64,000 nucleotides of DNA from assembly GCF_003971195.1 (NCBI RefSeq), contig NZ_CP034593.1:1116001-1180000 (forward strand), given 5' to 3'. The DNA comes from Flaviflexus ciconiae. GTDB taxonomy: Bacteria > Actinomycetota > Actinomycetes > Actinomycetales > Actinomycetaceae. Shown here one piece after another: positions 27,325 to 35,498 of this stretch; position 1 is the stretch's first letter; each line of letters begins with the position of its first letter. The notes below the pieces were generated by a model. The model saw only the letters and a program-made list of their open reading frames with translations, searched no databases and was not told where the DNA came from. Made by a program: the position numbers and the translations under genes.

Positions 27325-28430
27325 ATGACGAACCCAGCAACGATTCTTGCTCAGTCCGGCCGTCCCGAACGCATCCAAGGCAATCCGGTTAACCCACCCG
27401 TTGTCTTCTCCTCGACGTACCGGAACTCCGGCACAGCTCCCGGGAACATTTATGCTCGCTGGGACAACGAGACCTGGAATCCGTTTGAGAAAACGCTCGC
27501 CGCCCTTGAGGGCACCGACTATCCGGCACTCGTTCATGCTTCCGGTATGGCGGCTATGACAACAGCACTGCATGCTGCCCCTCCCGGGAAGATCGTCGCA
27601 CCCCGTCACTCCTACCACGCCTCACTGATCGTGGCGCAGGAGATGACGGAGCGGGAGGGTGGACAGCTCGTCACCGTCGATATCGCAAACACCGAAGAAG
27701 TCGTTGCCGCTCTTCCCGGTGCTTCCGCTGTTCTCATCGAGTCCCCACGAACCCGATGCTCGAGCTTGCCGACATACCTACCATTGCCAAGGCCGCGCAC
27801 GAGGCAGGTGCCCTTGTCATTGTCGACAACACGTTCGCCACTCCCCTGGGACAGCAACCGCTCATCATGGGAGCCGACATCGTCGTCCACTCGGCCACAA
27901 AGTACCTCGCGGGACATTCCGATGTTGTTCTCGGCGCAGTCCTTGCCAATACCGAGGAACTGCACCAGAGGCTGTGGGATTACCGCACGCACACCGGCGC
28001 CATTGCTGGCCCCATGGAAGCCTGGCTGGCCCTGCGTGGCATGAGAACTCTGTCCCTGCGGTTCGAACGGATCACCGCGAATGCCGCAGAGCTTGCTCGC
28101 CGGCTTTCCGATCATCCCCTTGTCGAGGCCGTTGCGCATCCCTCCCTACCGCACCACCCGAACAAGGAGCGAGCACCGAAGGGATGTGGTGTTCTCACGG
28201 TCCGCCCCACGGGCGGAGCCGAAGCAGCCGACCGGCTGGTTGAGGCAACAGAGCTGTGGCTCCCTGCCACGTCCCTCGGCGGCGTCGAGTCGAGCCTTGA
28301 GAGGCGCAGGCGCTTTGCAGATGAGGCGACAACGGTTCCGGAGGACCTGCTCAGGCTCTCCATCGGCATTGAAGACATCGAGGACCTCTGGGAGGACCTC
28401 GACCGGGCACTCACCCGCTCCCAGGCATAG
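27325..28430 (+). pseudogene. Cys/Met-metabolism PLP enzyme, cystathionine or methionine gamma-lyase type (single-base frameshift)
   Basis: PLP-dependent transsulfuration-type enzyme. The first part reads MTNPATILAQSGRPERIQGN through ALVHASGMAAM to VLIESP. The continuation TNPMLELADIPTIAKAAHEA lies in another frame because one C is missing in the run 27743-27746; the family motif ESPTNP is restored by adding it. Later motifs are intact: VDNTFATPLGQQPL and the PLP lysine in HSATKYLAGHSDVVLG. Corrected length about 369. The exact reaction (cystathionine beta- or gamma-lyase, or synthase) cannot be fixed. A sequencing error is more likely than true decay because both halves show no other damage. 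Confidence 0.82.
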
Positions 28431-28618
28431 AACTGGCCTACTGGAGACCTGAGGCTCACGACAGAAACCGATATCTTGGGCCTCCGGTTTCGAACCGGGA
28501 ACACGCATCGATAAGTAACGGTCACGGGTACGAAAAGTCCGATATGAGAAGCGTTGCAGAAACGTTGCAGTCATGTAACGATTGCGACCAGCAATCGACG
28601 GGCTTCTCGCCCCACGAG

Positions 28619-28624
28619 TAAGTT
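28619..28624 (+). promoter_or_regulatory. Leaderless -10 box of the AMIN-like lipoprotein gene
   Basis: TAAGTT six bases before the ATG at 28631. Confidence 0.45.
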
Positions 28625-28630
28625 AGGGCT

Positions 28631-29308
28631 ATGAAAAGAATTGTTGTGGCTATTGCAGTGTCGGTCGTTCTCGCGGCGTGCGGATCCGACACCGATGGCC
28701 CGACGACAGCGCCGCAGACAACCACCGAAGGCTCGGCCGGCCCCGGAGAAGAGACAACCGAGCCGGCCTCCGAGGAGCCTACAACGGAGGACACCGCCGC
28801 ACCGTCCGATGATCCCACGACGGAGTCCACGGACGAGCCGACGAGCGATCCCACTGACACGGGTGAGGGCAGCGGAGACTTCACGACCGGGCCATCGCAG
28901 TCAGCTGACTTCCCGGACCTGGTTGGTGCCTACCTTCCCGAGACAGCGCGCGTTGGCGGGCATGACACCTACGAACGTGTCGTCGTCGAGTACTCCGGCA
29001 ACGAGGGAACACTGAACTGGTCCGCCTCCTACGAGGACGCCCCTATCCAGGACGGTTCCGGCTTCGAGGTCGACATGGGAGGCGAAGACTTCCTCACCGT
29101 CTGGGTCTCGGGCGTTACGTACCCGACCGGTGACCCCGGGGAATTCGAGATCAGCGGCCTCAACCAGGCAACCGCCATCCAGGACGTTCATGTCGACATG
29201 CCTTTCGAAGGCATGCACACCTTTTTCATCGGTGTCGATGAAAAACGTCCCTACCGCGTACAGGTCCTCAACGATCCCATGAGAATCGTCGTCGACGTCC
29301 AAAAATAG
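28631..29308 (+). CDS. Lipoprotein with AMIN-like domain
   Basis: Secreted lipoprotein of 225 residues. The signal peptide MKRIVVAIAVSVVLAAC ends in a lipobox with Cys17. A Thr/Glu/Ser/Pro-rich linker follows (residues 20-95), suited to span the cell wall. The C-terminal domain (about 100-225) starts LVGAYLPETARVGGHDTYER and closes with PYRVQVLNDPMRIVVDVQK, the pattern of AMIN-like domains that bind cell-wall polymers. Precise role unknown. A very strong hairpin terminator follows 52 bases after the stop. Confidence 0.8.
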   Translation: MKRIVVAIAVSVVLAACGSDTDGPTTAPQTTTEGSAGPGEETTEPASEEPTTEDTAAPSDDPTTESTDEPTSDPTDTGEGSGDFTTGPSQSADFPDLVGAYLPETARVGGHDTYERVVVEYSGNEGTLNWSASYEDAPIQDGSGFEVDMGGEDFLTVWVSGVTYPTGDPGEFEISGLNQATAIQDVHVDMPFEGMHTFFIGVDEKRPYRVQVLNDPMRIVVDVQK

Positions 29309-29360
29309 TCAGCTAAGCATTCACCAGGGCTAGCCCCACGATTCGGGTCGCCCAAGGAAT

Positions 29361-29397
29361 GGGAAAGGCGTGGAACGGTTTGTTCCACGCCTTTCCC
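29361..29397. terminator. Bidirectional terminator
   Basis: Perfect 16-bp stem (29361-29376 with 29382-29397) with a five-base loop between the plus-strand lipoprotein gene and the minus-strand small membrane gene; A-rich and T-rich flanks inside the stem ends suit both directions. Confidence 0.88.
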
Positions 29398-29438
29398 TTG
29401 CCCAATTCGGGTTTACGCTTCCCGGATCGATAAACCTG

Positions 29439-29582
29439 CTATCTCCTCATCTTGTTGAGGAGATAGAGGATCCCGACAACGACGAGGGCAAGGACACCAA
29501 CCCAGACGAGGAACTGTACGGCTTCAACGATGATGCTGAGCAGGATCAGCGCAATGGCGATAAGGATGAGTGTCTGCCACAT
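29439..29582 (-). CDS. Small hydrophobic membrane protein (47 residues)
   Basis: A 47-codon gene, too short for most gene finders. It reads MWQTLILIAIALILLSIIVE then AVQFLVWVGVLALVVVGILY and ends LLNKMRR, giving two adjacent hydrophobic segments and a basic C terminus (cytoplasmic by the positive-inside rule). GGAG lies seven bases before the ATG, and the bidirectional terminator lies just beyond the stop. The family is not known to me; such peptides often assist membrane complexes or respond to envelope stress. Confidence 0.65.
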   Translation of the reverse strand: MWQTLILIAIALILLSIIVEAVQFLVWVGVLALVVVGILYLLNKMRR

Positions 29583-29655
29583 GGCTTTCTCCTTGTTCGT
29601 AAACTGTTGCGGCCGGAAATCGAGCTCGGCTCACACCGAGCAACTGTTAACGAGA

Positions 29656-30202
29656 CTACCTGGTCTTAAGCGTTGACTTGGCACCTAACAGCGTCGTCAC
29701 CTGTTCTGTACGGCATCGCCCAGCCACAGCATCGCTTCGCAGGATGTCGCATCTGCGCTGATGGACCTCACCGCAGAAGAAGATCGCATACCCCACGCCT
29801 TCGACGATCTCGGAGTCCGGCGGGCGGTTGTGGTTGATAACGACACCGAGCCGGTAGTCACCGGCACGAGCGATCGCCCACATATCCTCATCGGCTGCCG
29901 ATGCCTTCGGTCCTTCGAAGTTACGTCACCGTGTGGTGGGCACCGCCCTCGCGGTTGAAGCTTCTGAGCTCGAAGACTTTACCGGTACGAACACCGGTCG
30001 TATCTGTGCCGTTTCCATCCCAGTCACCCGTGACCGGCATACCGCCAACATCTCCGAAGAAAAACTACTTGTCAGCGTTTCCGCCTTTCCAGGTGTTACT
30101 CAAATAGAAATTGCCCGGTGGATCGGCAGCCTGCACGGGAGCTCTCACGGCAAAGAGCAGGAGGAAAGAGAAGAGGGCGCCGAGGATCTTGGAAGACTTC
30201 AT
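29656..30202 (-). pseudogene. Decayed secreted protein with VGDWDGDG-type repeats
   Basis: Reading from ATG 30202 (GGAG eight bases upstream) gives a signal peptide (MKSSKILGALFSFLLLFAVR, then APVQAADPPG). FYLSNTWKGGNADK follows, then an in-frame TAG at 30065-30067, then FFFGDVGGMPVTGDWDGNGT and DTTGVRTGKVFELRSFNREG before a second stop. The DWDGNGTDTTGVRTG pattern is the repeat of actinobacterial cell-wall-associated and hydrolase proteins. A last open stretch (29656-29883 and just upstream) continues in another frame (SAADEDMWAIARAGDYRLGV). At least two stops and one frame change indicate a real pseudogene. Confidence 0.65.
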
Positions 30203-30753
30203 TGGACTACTCCAATCACGCAGATGCCTGACCCAAGGGCAAACACAGCTTTCCTGCTTGAACGCGGCTAACGTTTATTAGCACAGAGTGCGTTCTTCGT
30301 CACAGCATACGAGGATAATGGGAGAAACGCACGAGGTCATAGGTACCAAATGTCCAAATTGATTGTCAGCGCATTTACTCAAAGGCTGAATTCCGCGGTC
30401 CCGTCGATGGGAAAGATGGCGGCAAGACCTTGTGGACAGTCGAGACATCCTGGAACTCCCACGAAACCGAGCTGCCATTTTGCATCCTCAAGCCGGTCAG
30501 CTTATGCGCTGACGCCGGCTCCACGTTTCGCCACGTCCGTTGACATCCTATGACTTCCCCACTGAAGCCACTCAAGCGTGAGCTCTTCTCGCGTGAGGCA
30601 CACGTGCTTGAACTGCACCACCGTGAGAACGACGTACGCGAGAACCGCCTACGGGAGACACTCCGCCGCGAGACCGACATACGCGAGAACCGCCTACGGG
30701 TGGCACTCCGACGCGAGACCCTCCCATTCAAGGCCCGCCTAATCGAGGGCTCC
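30203..30753. other. Region without a recognisable gene, contains a 45-base tandem repeat
   Basis: About 550 bases between the decayed gene and plsC. Several short frames are open on both strands, but none has a convincing start or a known domain. The 45-base repeat at 30632-30721 lies at its right end. Confidence 0.5.
30632..30721. repeat. Two-copy 45-base tandem repeat
   Basis: The motif TACGCGAGAACCGCCTACGG recurs at 30635 and 30680, a period of 45 bases, with a degenerate partial unit to the left. As the period is a multiple of three, it would encode 15-residue Arg/Glu repeats on the plus strand or Arg/Ser repeats on the minus strand, but neither frame is clearly a gene. Confidence 0.7.
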
Positions 30754-31551
30754 CTACTTCACTTTCTTCCAGGGCCTGCGCTTGGCTTTGCGGGCTTCGA
30801 TCATGGCGCGGCGCTTGTGGTGATTCAGTTCGGTGGGGACGAAGCGCTCTGCGGGTGGGGCGCCCATGGGCCTTCCCAGGAGCTTTCTTAGGCGGGCCAC
30901 TTCCTCGGCGATGATGGTCATTGCCGAGCTGGATCGCTCCTTATGGTCTTTGCCGGTCAGCGTGATGGGGTGACCGATGTGGACGAGAACTTTCTCGCTG
31001 CGGGTAAAGATCCTGCGCCACCTGATGCGGCCGGTCCACTGGTGGACGATCCGTTCGTTACCCCAGTGGGAGATCGGAATGATCGGGATGTTGGGGCGGA
31101 GTTCGTTGAGGCGCGAGATCCCCGTCTTGGCTCTCATCGGCCATCCCGCCGGATCGTGAGTAAAGGTGCCTTCCGGGAAGATGATGATGGACAGCCCCTT
31201 GTCGAGGCTCTCCGCCATCTGCTCGATCATGGTGCCGGGAGCATCCCGGTCCAGTTCGACCTGGCCGAGGGCCCGCAAAGCGGCTCCCAGGGCTCCCTTA
31301 AAGAGTTCCTTCTTTGCGATAAACCGGGGTGGTACCCCAGCTTCGTAGAGCGCCACCGCGATAACGAAGCCATCGAGATGGCTCGTGTGGTTCGCGATGT
31401 AGATGGCGGGGCCGGGCGGGATGTGGTTTTGACCGGTGACGCGCAGATCCTGGATCGACCTTACGAGGGTGACAACCGGCCAGGAAATCGCCCTCATGAG
31501 GACAGGGATGTCCCGCTCGTGACCTTCGTGCTTGAGCGGGGCAAACGTCAT
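30754..31551 (-). CDS. plsC: 1-acyl-sn-glycerol-3-phosphate acyltransferase (PlsC family)
   Basis: Membrane-associated acyltransferase of phospholipid synthesis. The 265-residue product carries the acyltransferase motifs NHTSHLDGFVIA (catalytic His and Asp), FKGALGAALRALGQVELDRD and FPEGTFTHDPAGWPM, and a basic C-terminal tail (RRAMIEARKAKRRPWKKVK). Whether it acts on lysophosphatidate or another acyl acceptor cannot be decided. The start overlaps the murA stop by four bases, so it is translated with murA. Confidence 0.88.
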   Translation of the reverse strand: MTFAPLKHEGHERDIPVLMRAISWPVVTLVRSIQDLRVTGQNHIPPGPAIYIANHTSHLDGFVIAVALYEAGVPPRFIAKKELFKGALGAALRALGQVELDRDAPGTMIEQMAESLDKGLSIIIFPEGTFTHDPAGWPMRAKTGISRLNELRPNIPIIPISHWGNERIVHQWTGRIRWRRIFTRSEKVLVHIGHPITLTGKDHKERSSSAMTIIAEEVARLRKLLGRPMGAPPAERFVPTELNHHKRRAMIEARKAKRRPWKKVK

Positions 31552-32864
31552 GACAGGGTCACGTCCGCACCGAGCTTCCCGAGCTTTTCCATGAAGTGCT
31601 CGTAGCCCCTGTTAATGAGTTCAATGCCGGAGACGCGGCTCGTGCCCTCCGCGGCCAGGGCCGCGATGAGGTGGGAGAAACCGCCGCGCAAATCCGGCAC
31701 ATCGATGTTGGCCGCCTGAAGCTTGGTCGGGCCCTGGATAACAGCGGAGTGATAGAAGTTTTGCCAGCCGAAGCGGCAGGCGAGCCCGCCGAGGCATTCG
31801 CGGTACACCTGAATGTTGGCTCCCATGCCACGCAGAGCGTCGGTGAAGCCGAAGCGGTTCTCGTACACGGTCTCGTGGATGATCGACAGGCCGGTGGCCT
31901 GGGTGAGAGCCACGACGAGGGGCTGCTGCCAGTCAGTCATGAGGCCCGGGTGCACGTCCGTTTCGAGAACGGCGGCGGTGAGCTCACCGCCGGGATGCCA
32001 GAAGCGGATGCCGTCGTCGCGGACGTCGAAGGCACCGCCGATCTTGCGGTAGTAGTTGAGGAAGGTCGTCATGTCCTTCTGCTGGGCACCCTTAACGAAG
32101 ACATCGCCACCGGTGGCAAGGGCTGCCGACGCCCAGGAACCAGCTTCGATGCGGTCGGGCATAGCCGTGTGCTTGTACGAGTACATCTTGTCGACGCCCT
32201 CGATGCGGATGGTGCGGTCCATGTCGACCGAGATGATCGCACCCATCTTCTGTAGCACGGCAATGAGGTCGAGGATCTCCGGCTCCATGGCGGCGTTCGA
32301 CAGCTCGGTAATGCCCTTCGCCATGACGGCGGTGAGGAGTGTCTGCTCGGTAGCACCCACGGACGGGTAGGGCAGGCGGACCGGCTTGCCCTTGAGACCC
32401 TTCGGGGCCGTGATGTGCATGCCGTACGGAGTGGAGGTGCGAACGGCACCGAAGTCTTCGAGTACGCGGAGGTGGAAGTCGACGGGGCGGTCACCAATGT
32501 GGCAGCCACCAAGGTCGGGAACAAAGGCCTCGCCGAGGCGGTGCAGGAGCGGGCCGCAGAACAGGATGGGGATGCGGGAGGAGCCCGCGAGCATATCAAC
32601 CTGGACCGGGTCGGGCAGTTCCAGTTTGCCCGGGGTGATCGTTAGTTCACCTGCTTCGCCTTCGTGTCTGACATCCACCCCGTGCATTTTCAACAGTTCG
32701 GAGACCACGTCGACGTCCCGGATTTGTGGGACGTTGCGAAGTACGGACGTCTCTTCGGACAGGAGTGCTGCGACCATGGCCTTGGGAACAAGGTTCTTTG
32801 CTCCCCGGACAAAAATCTCGCCCTCGAGCGGCTTACCGCCTCGGACCTCAAGCACTGAACTCAT
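31548..32864 (-). CDS. murA: UDP-N-acetylglucosamine 1-carboxyvinyltransferase
   Basis: First committed step of peptidoglycan synthesis, transferring enolpyruvate from PEP. The 438-residue product starts MSSVLEVRGGKPLEGEI and contains the GAKNLVPKAMVAALL motif (substrate Lys/Asn), the active-site loop DLGGCHIGDRPVDFHL with the fosfomycin-target Cys, and the conserved end region FSHLIAALAAEGTSRVSGIE. GAGGAGG lies four bases before the ATG. An ArsR gene lies 55 bases upstream and plsC overlaps downstream. Confidence 0.96.
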   Translation of the reverse strand: MSSVLEVRGGKPLEGEIFVRGAKNLVPKAMVAALLSEETSVLRNVPQIRDVDVVSELLKMHGVDVRHEGEAGELTITPGKLELPDPVQVDMLAGSSRIPILFCGPLLHRLGEAFVPDLGGCHIGDRPVDFHLRVLEDFGAVRTSTPYGMHITAPKGLKGKPVRLPYPSVGATEQTLLTAVMAKGITELSNAAMEPEILDLIAVLQKMGAIISVDMDRTIRIEGVDKMYSYKHTAMPDRIEAGSWASAALATGGDVFVKGAQQKDMTTFLNYYRKIGGAFDVRDDGIRFWHPGGELTAAVLETDVHPGLMTDWQQPLVVALTQATGLSIIHETVYENRFGFTDALRGMGANIQVYRECLGGLACRFGWQNFYHSAVIQGPTKLQAANIDVPDLRGGFSHLIAALAAEGTSRVSGIELINRGYEHFMEKLGKLGADVTLS

Positions 32865-32919
32865 CGTTCCTCCTCGTATCACTCCCCCAAGGATACTGGC
32901 AGGAGCATATTGCTCGAGC

Positions 32920-33450
32920 TTATCCTTGCTCGGCGCGTGCCGGGAGGAGCTGTGCGCCAAGCGCGTAAAGGTCCCCCACCCCGTTTGCGTGATTCTCTTC
33001 CGACATTTCCCGGATACGTTGAGACAGTGCCGAAAGATCCTCGGTGACCGCCACTCGTTGCTCCGGGGTGAGATAGGCAACCGCGAGCATGACGGACTGG
33101 TTTTGGTCCTCGTCCATGACGTCGGGGACTCGTCCCCGAAGGTACTCAAGGATGGCGAGCGAGGCCGCCCTGCCATCCTCGCTGCCCCTCTCTGAAGGAT
33201 CGGGTTCGGGTGGATTAATCCGTGTTTCGTTCACGCTCCACCAGGTCTCCCGAGCATCATCCCCGACCCGCTTATTAATGAATCCACCGGAATGCAAGAT
33301 CGACAGGTGGTACGACACCTTGTTGGCAGCGGCACCGATCTCGCTGGCAAGATCCGAAGTCCTCGCCTCCCCCATCGCGTCCATGACAACGAGGATCTGA
33401 AGCCGCAGGGGATGCGACATTGCCTTCAGGCGGGTTATCTCGTCACTCAT
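32920..33450 (-). CDS. ArsR-type helix-turn-helix regulator
   Basis: Transcription factor of 176 residues starting MSDEITRLKAMSHPLRLQIL. The winged helix (residues 1-90) includes ARTSDLASEIGAAANKVSYH and LSILHSGGFINKRVG; the C-terminal half is helical and may be an effector or dimer domain. No metal-binding cysteine pair of classical ArsR sensors is visible. GGGAGAAA precedes the ATG. Its first eight bases overlap the end of the MFS gene, so it is co-expressed with the exporter and probably regulates it. Confidence 0.85.
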   Translation of the reverse strand: MSDEITRLKAMSHPLRLQILVVMDAMGEARTSDLASEIGAAANKVSYHLSILHSGGFINKRVGDDARETWWSVNETRINPPEPDPSERGSEDGRAASLAILEYLRGRVPDVMDEDQNQSVMLAVAYLTPEQRVAVTEDLSALSQRIREMSEENHANGVGDLYALGAQLLPARAEQG

Positions 33451-34957
33451 ATTTCTCCCAGTCCGCTGGCGCGGGGATGGCCCGCACTCTTCTCGAGAGT
33501 AACCCAATAACGAGACTGGCAAGCGTTACGCCGGTAAAGATGACTGCCACGAGGCTGGAGTTGTACGCCTCAAGGATGATGCCGGCAATAAGCGGAGCAA
33601 AGGCGGAGAGCGCCTGGGCAACAATGTTGATGAGGCTACTGACCCTGCCCTGGAAAGACTCCGGGGTCCGGCCCAGGATATAACCCAGCATCGCCGCATT
33701 GGCGATCGGTATGCCAAGCCCAAGAGCGAAGGAGCATCCCATCATCACCCAGTAGTTGTCCGAGAAGACCAACGGAATGCTGCACAGCGTGTACCAAACA
33801 AGAGTGAGGATCGCGATCAGCCCTGTCGGTAGCTTCTCCGCCACTCGCCCTGCGACCGTGGACACCAGAATGAGTGCTATGCCGGTGGCTGCACCCAGGT
33901 AGCCGACCTCGACCGCGGGATATCCCTGGGCGATAAGGGACAGGACCATGAGCGCCTGAATCCCGGCAATACCAAAGTTGATAAGCGTGATAACAACGCT
34001 GAGAATAAGGATCGTTTTCCGAGAAGCCATGTAGCGAAGACCCAAAACAAAGTCCGCAACCATGCTGGGCCGCTTAACCGGCTCCCCCTCACCCGCAGAC
34101 AGTGATGGTTCGCCGACTGTCGCCTCGTGTTTGATTGTCGGTACTTCACCAGTCGGCGACTCAGTTGCCGGTACTTCTGCTGTTTTCTTTTCATCGACCC
34201 GTGGCACAAGCGAGCGCTCGATCCGGGAGAAGGCAAATCCCTGAACTGCCAGGAAAACTGTTGAGATGAGGTAGGGAAGCCACGGGAAGAAGCCGTAGAA
34301 CAGTCCGGACAGCGGCCTGCCAGCAAGGTGGACGGCGGCGTCCCTCCCCTGGTTCGCCGCCTGTGCCTTCACGAAGCCGGTGCCCGACACGATCGAACGC
34401 AGTGCCGCGTTCGTTGCCTCGCCGAAGAAGCCGTGGACGAGAGCCAGGATGCTCATGAGCACAACAAACGACAGGTAGGTGAGGTGACCCGTGAATACGT
34501 ACAGGAAAATTCCCGCGCTCACGACCGACGCGAAGATCGAATAGAGATAAATGAGCCGGCGGCGATCGCTCCGGTCAGTAATGACACCACCGGGGATCGA
34601 TGCTACGAGCATGATGACCAGAATGATCGTTTGTAGCAGACCAGCGGAACCTTCCGAGCCCGTTAGATCGTAGACAACGAAGCTGACGATAAAAAGCGAG
34701 AAGGTGCGGCCGATCATGCCGGTCGTATCGCCAATCAGCCACCGCACATAGTCCCGGTTAGCCCAGATTGACTCCCCGCCGACCCCACGCGAGCTGCCCG
34801 GCCCCAAGGCACGACCCTCACCAGATGTGGAGCCGTGCTCCGATGCGGCGGCCCGACCAGAAGCAGAGCTCCGGCCGCTTGCAGAACCCTCGCCAGGCAC
34901 GTTGCCCGACCCGAAGGTGTCGTTGGCGGTCGTTGCACCACCATCTTTTGCTGTCAT
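33443..34957 (-). CDS. MFS transporter, probable drug or metabolite exporter
   Basis: Major facilitator protein of about 504 residues and 12 membrane segments. An unusual Gly/Ser-rich leader (residues 5-50, with repeated ASGR/SEGS-type motifs) precedes the first segment (MIGRTFSLFIVSFVVYDLTG). The loop DRSDRRRLIYLYS is the conserved MFS cytoplasmic motif between helices 2 and 3, and a hydrophilic insert of about 55 residues (VPRVDEKKTAEVPATESP) lies in the central loop. The ATG at 34957 is preferred to an upstream TTG. The promoter area is AT-rich and carries a palindrome. Substrate unknown. Confidence 0.82.
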   Translation of the reverse strand: MTAKDGGATTANDTFGSGNVPGEGSASGRSSASGRAAASEHGSTSGEGRALGPGSSRGVGGESIWANRDYVRWLIGDTTGMIGRTFSLFIVSFVVYDLTGSEGSAGLLQTIILVIMLVASIPGGVITDRSDRRRLIYLYSIFASVVSAGIFLYVFTGHLTYLSFVVLMSILALVHGFFGEATNAALRSIVSGTGFVKAQAANQGRDAAVHLAGRPLSGLFYGFFPWLPYLISTVFLAVQGFAFSRIERSLVPRVDEKKTAEVPATESPTGEVPTIKHEATVGEPSLSAGEGEPVKRPSMVADFVLGLRYMASRKTILILSVVITLINFGIAGIQALMVLSLIAQGYPAVEVGYLGAATGIALILVSTVAGRVAEKLPTGLIAILTLVWYTLCSIPLVFSDNYWVMMGCSFALGLGIPIANAAMLGYILGRTPESFQGRVSSLINIVAQALSAFAPLIAGIILEAYNSSLVAVIFTGVTLASLVIGLLSRRVRAIPAPADWEKYE

Positions 34958-35003
34958 GACTCGAGCGTAAACAACAATCCAATTTAATTCAATAATTTTG
35001 CGC

Positions 35004-35021
35004 AATTAGTTTGCACTAATT
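35004..35021. promoter_or_regulatory. Palindrome in the MFS-arsR promoter region
   Basis: AATTAGT and ACTAATT, perfect 7-base arms with a 4-base spacer, in the AT-rich stretch about 50 bases upstream of the MFS start. A suitable site for the adjacent ArsR-type regulator, by position only. Confidence 0.45.
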
Positions 35022-35198
35022 TTGGGAAGGGTTATTGTCGATGGGGCGTGTCGAGATTTGCGGGCGGAATCCCCACCGAAGGAAGCAGGTTCCGCTCCCG
35101 AAAGAACGGCGGTGGGAGCGCTTGAGTTTGGAGTTTTCTTGAGAGTCCTTGAGTTTGGGAGCGTCAGGGACTCGTCGCCACCACTGCTACGACCCCAC

Positions 35199-35280
35199 CG
35201 CATACCGGGGCGTTCGCGAGCGTTTAGGGGCGCTCATCGCGAGTTCTAGGCCCATCGCATACCGGGGCGTTCGGGAGCGT
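35199..35280. repeat. Two direct copies of a ~25-base element upstream of RuBisCO
   Basis: The element CGCATACCGGGGCGTTCG followed by one base and GAGCGTT occurs at 35199-35223 and 35256-35280 (57-base spacing). A shorter CTTGAGTTTGG repeat lies just before it (35121 and 35148). Confidence 0.6.
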
Positions 35281-35407
35281 TCGGGCATAGCGGAGGAACT
35301 GTGACAAAACTAGACAGAGGGCTTTGACCTGGGGAAATGTACCGACATGTCAGTTGTTGGAGATTCCTGGTCTTTTCCCTTAGGTCCCATGTAGGTCCGA
35401 TTTGGTG

Positions 35408-35423
35408 TCGATACTCTGATCGA
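35408..35423. promoter_or_regulatory. Palindrome 75 bases before the RuBisCO start
   Basis: TCGAT and ATCGA with a six-base spacer, perfectly symmetrical. Its position suits an operator or activator site of the cbb cassette. It is not a clear LysR (T-N11-A) box. Confidence 0.4.
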
Positions 35424-35498
35424 AATTTCAACTAAGTGTCGAGGGCCACAGCCAATCCCCCTACGTCGTGGGGAACTGTTGCCAGTAAGGAGCTCGTC

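Larger units (their letters stand above)
34958..35498. other. Gene-free control region between MFS and RuBisCO genes
   Basis: About 540 bases holding the divergent promoters. The left 60 bases are very AT-rich. Structures listed separately are a palindrome (35004-35021), direct repeats (35121-35160 and 35199-35280) and a palindrome near the RuBisCO start (35408-35423). No open frame looks real, and no LysR-type cbbR gene is present. Confidence 0.6.

Noticed and set aside
30375..30731. 118-codon Arg/Ser-rich frame next to plsC
   Set aside because: Driven by the 45-base tandem repeat; no ribosome-binding site, no leaderless box and no known family.
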